A stretch of 6,762 bases of DNA from Alphaproteobacteria bacterium (GTDB lineage: Bacteria > Pseudomonadota > Alphaproteobacteria > Rhodobacterales > Rhodobacteraceae). The stretch lies in the NCBI GenBank assembly GCA_030425945.1, contig JAUHZL010000167.1:1-6762 (forward strand). Reading direction: 5' to 3'. The position numbers and the translations under genes are program-made. Position 1 is the first letter of the stretch. Each line of letters starts with the position of its first letter. Positions 5,167-6,762 of this stretch are shown here, one piece after another. Below the pieces are notes generated by a model that saw only the letters and a program-made list of their open reading frames with translations, was not told the origin of the DNA and did not search any database.

Positions 5167-6740
5167 AAATAGGCGCACCGAAGGAAATCTTCGAAGGAGA
5201 AGCGCGGGTCGCCATGACCCCGGACAGCGCGCTCCAGCTTCAGAAACTGGGCCATACCTGCATCATCGAGACCGGCGCGGGCAAGCCCGCCGGGTTCGAG
5301 GACGCCGCCTACGAGGCCGCGGGGGTCGAGATCGCCAAGACCGCCGCCGCGCTGTGGAAGGCCGCCGACATCGTCGTCAAGGTCCGCCCGCCGTCGGACA
5401 CCGAGGTCAAGCGCCTGACGAAGGACAAGACCCTGATCTCGTTCTTCTATCCCGGCTCGAACACCGAGCTGATGGAACTGGCCCAGTCGAAGGGCGCCAG
5501 CGTCATCGCGATGGACATGGTCCCGCGCATCTCGCGCGCCCAGAAGATGGACGCGCTGTCCTCGATGGCGAACATCGCGGGCTACCGCGCGGTGATCGAG
5601 GCCGGCAACAACTTCGGCCGCTTCTTCACCGGGCAGGTCACCGCCGCGGGCAAGGTCCCGCCGGCCAAGGTGCTGGTCGTCGGGGCAGGCGTCGCGGGCC
5701 TCGCCGCGATCGGCACCTCGACCTCGCTGGGCGCGATCACCTACGCCTTCGACGTCCGGCCGGAAGTGGCCGAGCAGATCGAGTCGATGGGCGCCGAGTT
5801 CGTGTTCCTCGAGTTCGAGGCGAGCGAGCTGCCCGACGGTGCGGCGACCGGCGGCTATGCCCCGCCCTCGAGCCCCGAGTTCCAGGCCAAGCAGCTTGCG
5901 AAGTTCCGCGAGATCGCGCCGGACATGGACATCGTCATCACCACGGCGCTGATCCCGAACCGGCCCGCGCCGGTGCTCTGGACCAAGGACATGGTCGAGA
6001 GCATGAAGCGCGGGTCGGTGATCGTGGACCTCGCCGCCGAGCGCGGCGGCAACTGCGAACTGACCGTCAAGGACGAGAAGATCGTCACCGAGAACGGCGT
6101 CACCATCGTCGGCTACACCGACTTCCCCAGCCGGATGGCGACCCAGTCCTCGACGCTCTACGCGACCAACATCCGGCACATGATCTCGGATCTGACGCCG
6201 GAGAAGGACGGCGTCATCAACCACAACATGGACGACGACGTCATCCGCGGCGCCACGATCACCCACGCGGGCGAGATCACCTTCCCGCCGCCGCCGCCCA
6301 AGGTGCAGGCCATCGCCGCGCAGAAGCCCAAGGAAAAGGCGAAGGAGCTGACCCCGGAGGAGAAGCGCGCGCAGGAAGCGGCCGCCTTCAAGGCCCAGAC
6401 CCGCAGCCAGGTGACCCTGCTGACCATCGGGGCGGTGCTGCTGCTGGGCGTGGGCCTGATCGCCCCCGCCAGCTTCATGCAGCACTTCATCGTCTTCGTG
6501 CTGTCGGTCTTCATCGGCTTCCAGGTGATCTGGAACGTGGCGCATTCGCTCCACACGCCGCTGATGGCCGTGACCAACGCGATTTCCTCGATCATCATCC
6601 TCGGCGCGCTGATCCAGATCGGCTCGTCGTCCCTCCTGATCACCGTGCTCGCCGCGGCGGGCATCCTCATGGCGTCGGTCAACATCTTCGGCGGCTTCCT
6701 CGTGACACGGCGCATGCTCGCCATGTTCCAGAAATCCTAA
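5163..6740 (+). CDS. pntA: Proton-translocating NAD(P) transhydrogenase, alpha subunit
   Basis: PntA forms the Re/Si-specific transhydrogenase with PntB; it passes hydride from NADH to NADP+ driven by proton re-entry across the inner membrane. The product has 525 residues: the NAD-binding domain dI plus the membrane part, fused in one chain as in E. coli PntA (about 510) and unlike split PntAA/PntAB forms such as that of Rhodospirillum rubrum. MKIGAPKE opens dI. The RQD loop PRISRAQKMD (121-130) carries Arg122, Gln127 and Asp130; SSMANIAGYRAVIEA follows. The dinucleotide fold VGAGVAGL (173-180) has Asp197 at the end of the next strand, and the mobile loop lies around Tyr318 (VGYTDFPSRMATQSS). 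FPPPPPK (374-380) and a charged, alanine-rich linker to about 416 precede four predicted membrane helices (about 417-436, 440-460, 467-488, 490-513). It starts with GTG; pntB begins 13 bp downstream. Confidence 0.97.
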   Translation: MKIGAPKEIFEGEARVAMTPDSALQLQKLGHTCIIETGAGKPAGFEDAAYEAAGVEIAKTAAALWKAADIVVKVRPPSDTEVKRLTKDKTLISFFYPGSNTELMELAQSKGASVIAMDMVPRISRAQKMDALSSMANIAGYRAVIEAGNNFGRFFTGQVTAAGKVPPAKVLVVGAGVAGLAAIGTSTSLGAITYAFDVRPEVAEQIESMGAEFVFLEFEASELPDGAATGGYAPPSSPEFQAKQLAKFREIAPDMDIVITTALIPNRPAPVLWTKDMVESMKRGSVIVDLAAERGGNCELTVKDEKIVTENGVTIVGYTDFPSRMATQSSTLYATNIRHMISDLTPEKDGVINHNMDDDVIRGATITHAGEITFPPPPPKVQAIAAQKPKEKAKELTPEEKRAQEAAAFKAQTRSQVTLLTIGAVLLLGVGLIAPASFMQHFIVFVLSVFIGFQVIWNVAHSLHTPLMAVTNAISSIIILGALIQIGSSSLLITVLAAAGILMASVNIFGGFLVTRRMLAMFQKS

Positions 6741-6750
6741 GGAGCAGGGG
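6741..6750 (+). promoter_or_regulatory. Ribosome binding site of pntB
   Basis: GGAGCAGGGG directly follows the pntA stop codon (TAA, 6738-6740). Its GGAG is nine bases before the ATG at 6754. The tight spacing indicates co-transcription of pntA and pntB. Confidence 0.7.
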
Positions 6751-6753
6751 ATC

Positions 6754-6762
6754 ATGGAATTC
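6754..6762 (+). CDS. pntB: NAD(P) transhydrogenase beta subunit, first three codons only
   Basis: The window ends with ATG GAA TTC (Met-Glu-Phe) after a good ribosome binding site, 13 bp behind pntA. PntB, the NADP-binding subunit with the rest of the membrane channel, normally follows pntA. From memory, beta subunits of related bacteria begin with Met-acidic-aromatic residues, which fits. Identity rests mainly on position, since only three codons are visible. Confidence 0.65.

Noticed and set aside
5031..6755. A 574-codon open frame on the minus strand covering all of pntA
   Set aside because: It is antisense to a clearly identified gene and its translation is low-complexity, rich in Arg, His, Gly, Asp and Leu, as expected from reading GC-rich codons backwards. 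No family resemblance.
6757..6762. GAATTC at the very end of the window, as a possible cloning boundary
   Set aside because: The same hexamer also occurs inside glcB (1397-1402) and the methyltransferase gene, it fits the pntB start codons, and the left edge has no such site. Most likely coincidence.

Overview
The window is GC-rich chromosomal DNA (about 70% by eye; the first 60 bases are 43/60 G+C). Its proteins point to an alphaproteobacterium, most likely of the Rhodobacterales/Paracoccaceae type. This rests on protein character and composition only; there is no rRNA or other taxonomic marker. Everything recognisable is core or catabolic metabolism. I see no mobile element, tRNA, rRNA or CRISPR array, and no sign of an undescribed multi-gene system.

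Layout. Bases 1-1413 (+) hold the C-terminal two thirds of malate synthase G (glcB), cut by the left edge. It is followed at 1462-1884 (+) by a small GlcG/HbpS-family (DUF336) protein, probably in the same operon. A 131-bp gap with two dyad symmetries leads to a class I glutamine-amidotransferase-like hydrolase of the PuuD type (2016-2795, +). On the opposite strand a two-gene unit runs leftward: kynureninase (kynU, 4461-3268) and a YafP-like GNAT acetyltransferase (3268-2723). These two overlap by one base, and the end of the acetyltransferase gene overlaps the end of the hydrolase gene by 73 bp. A 78-bp gap separates kynU from a divergent small membrane methyltransferase of the ICMT/PEMT type (4540-5001, +). 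After a 161-bp gap comes pntA (5163-6740, +, GTG start), the alpha subunit of proton-translocating NAD(P) transhydrogenase, and then the first three codons of pntB at the right edge.

How the genes work together. glcB and the GlcG-like gene belong to glyoxylate/glycolate assimilation. kynU belongs to tryptophan/kynurenine breakdown, and its acetyltransferase partner is probably translationally coupled to it. The hydrolase may act on gamma-glutamyl compounds. PntA with PntB uses the proton gradient to make NADPH from NADH. These are neighbouring but separate transcription units rather than one pathway. The points most worth a second look are the convergent coding overlap with its C-terminal acetyltransferase extension, the perfect 8-bp inverted repeat upstream of the hydrolase, the kynU-GNAT coupling, and the polyproline stretch at the soluble/membrane junction of PntA.
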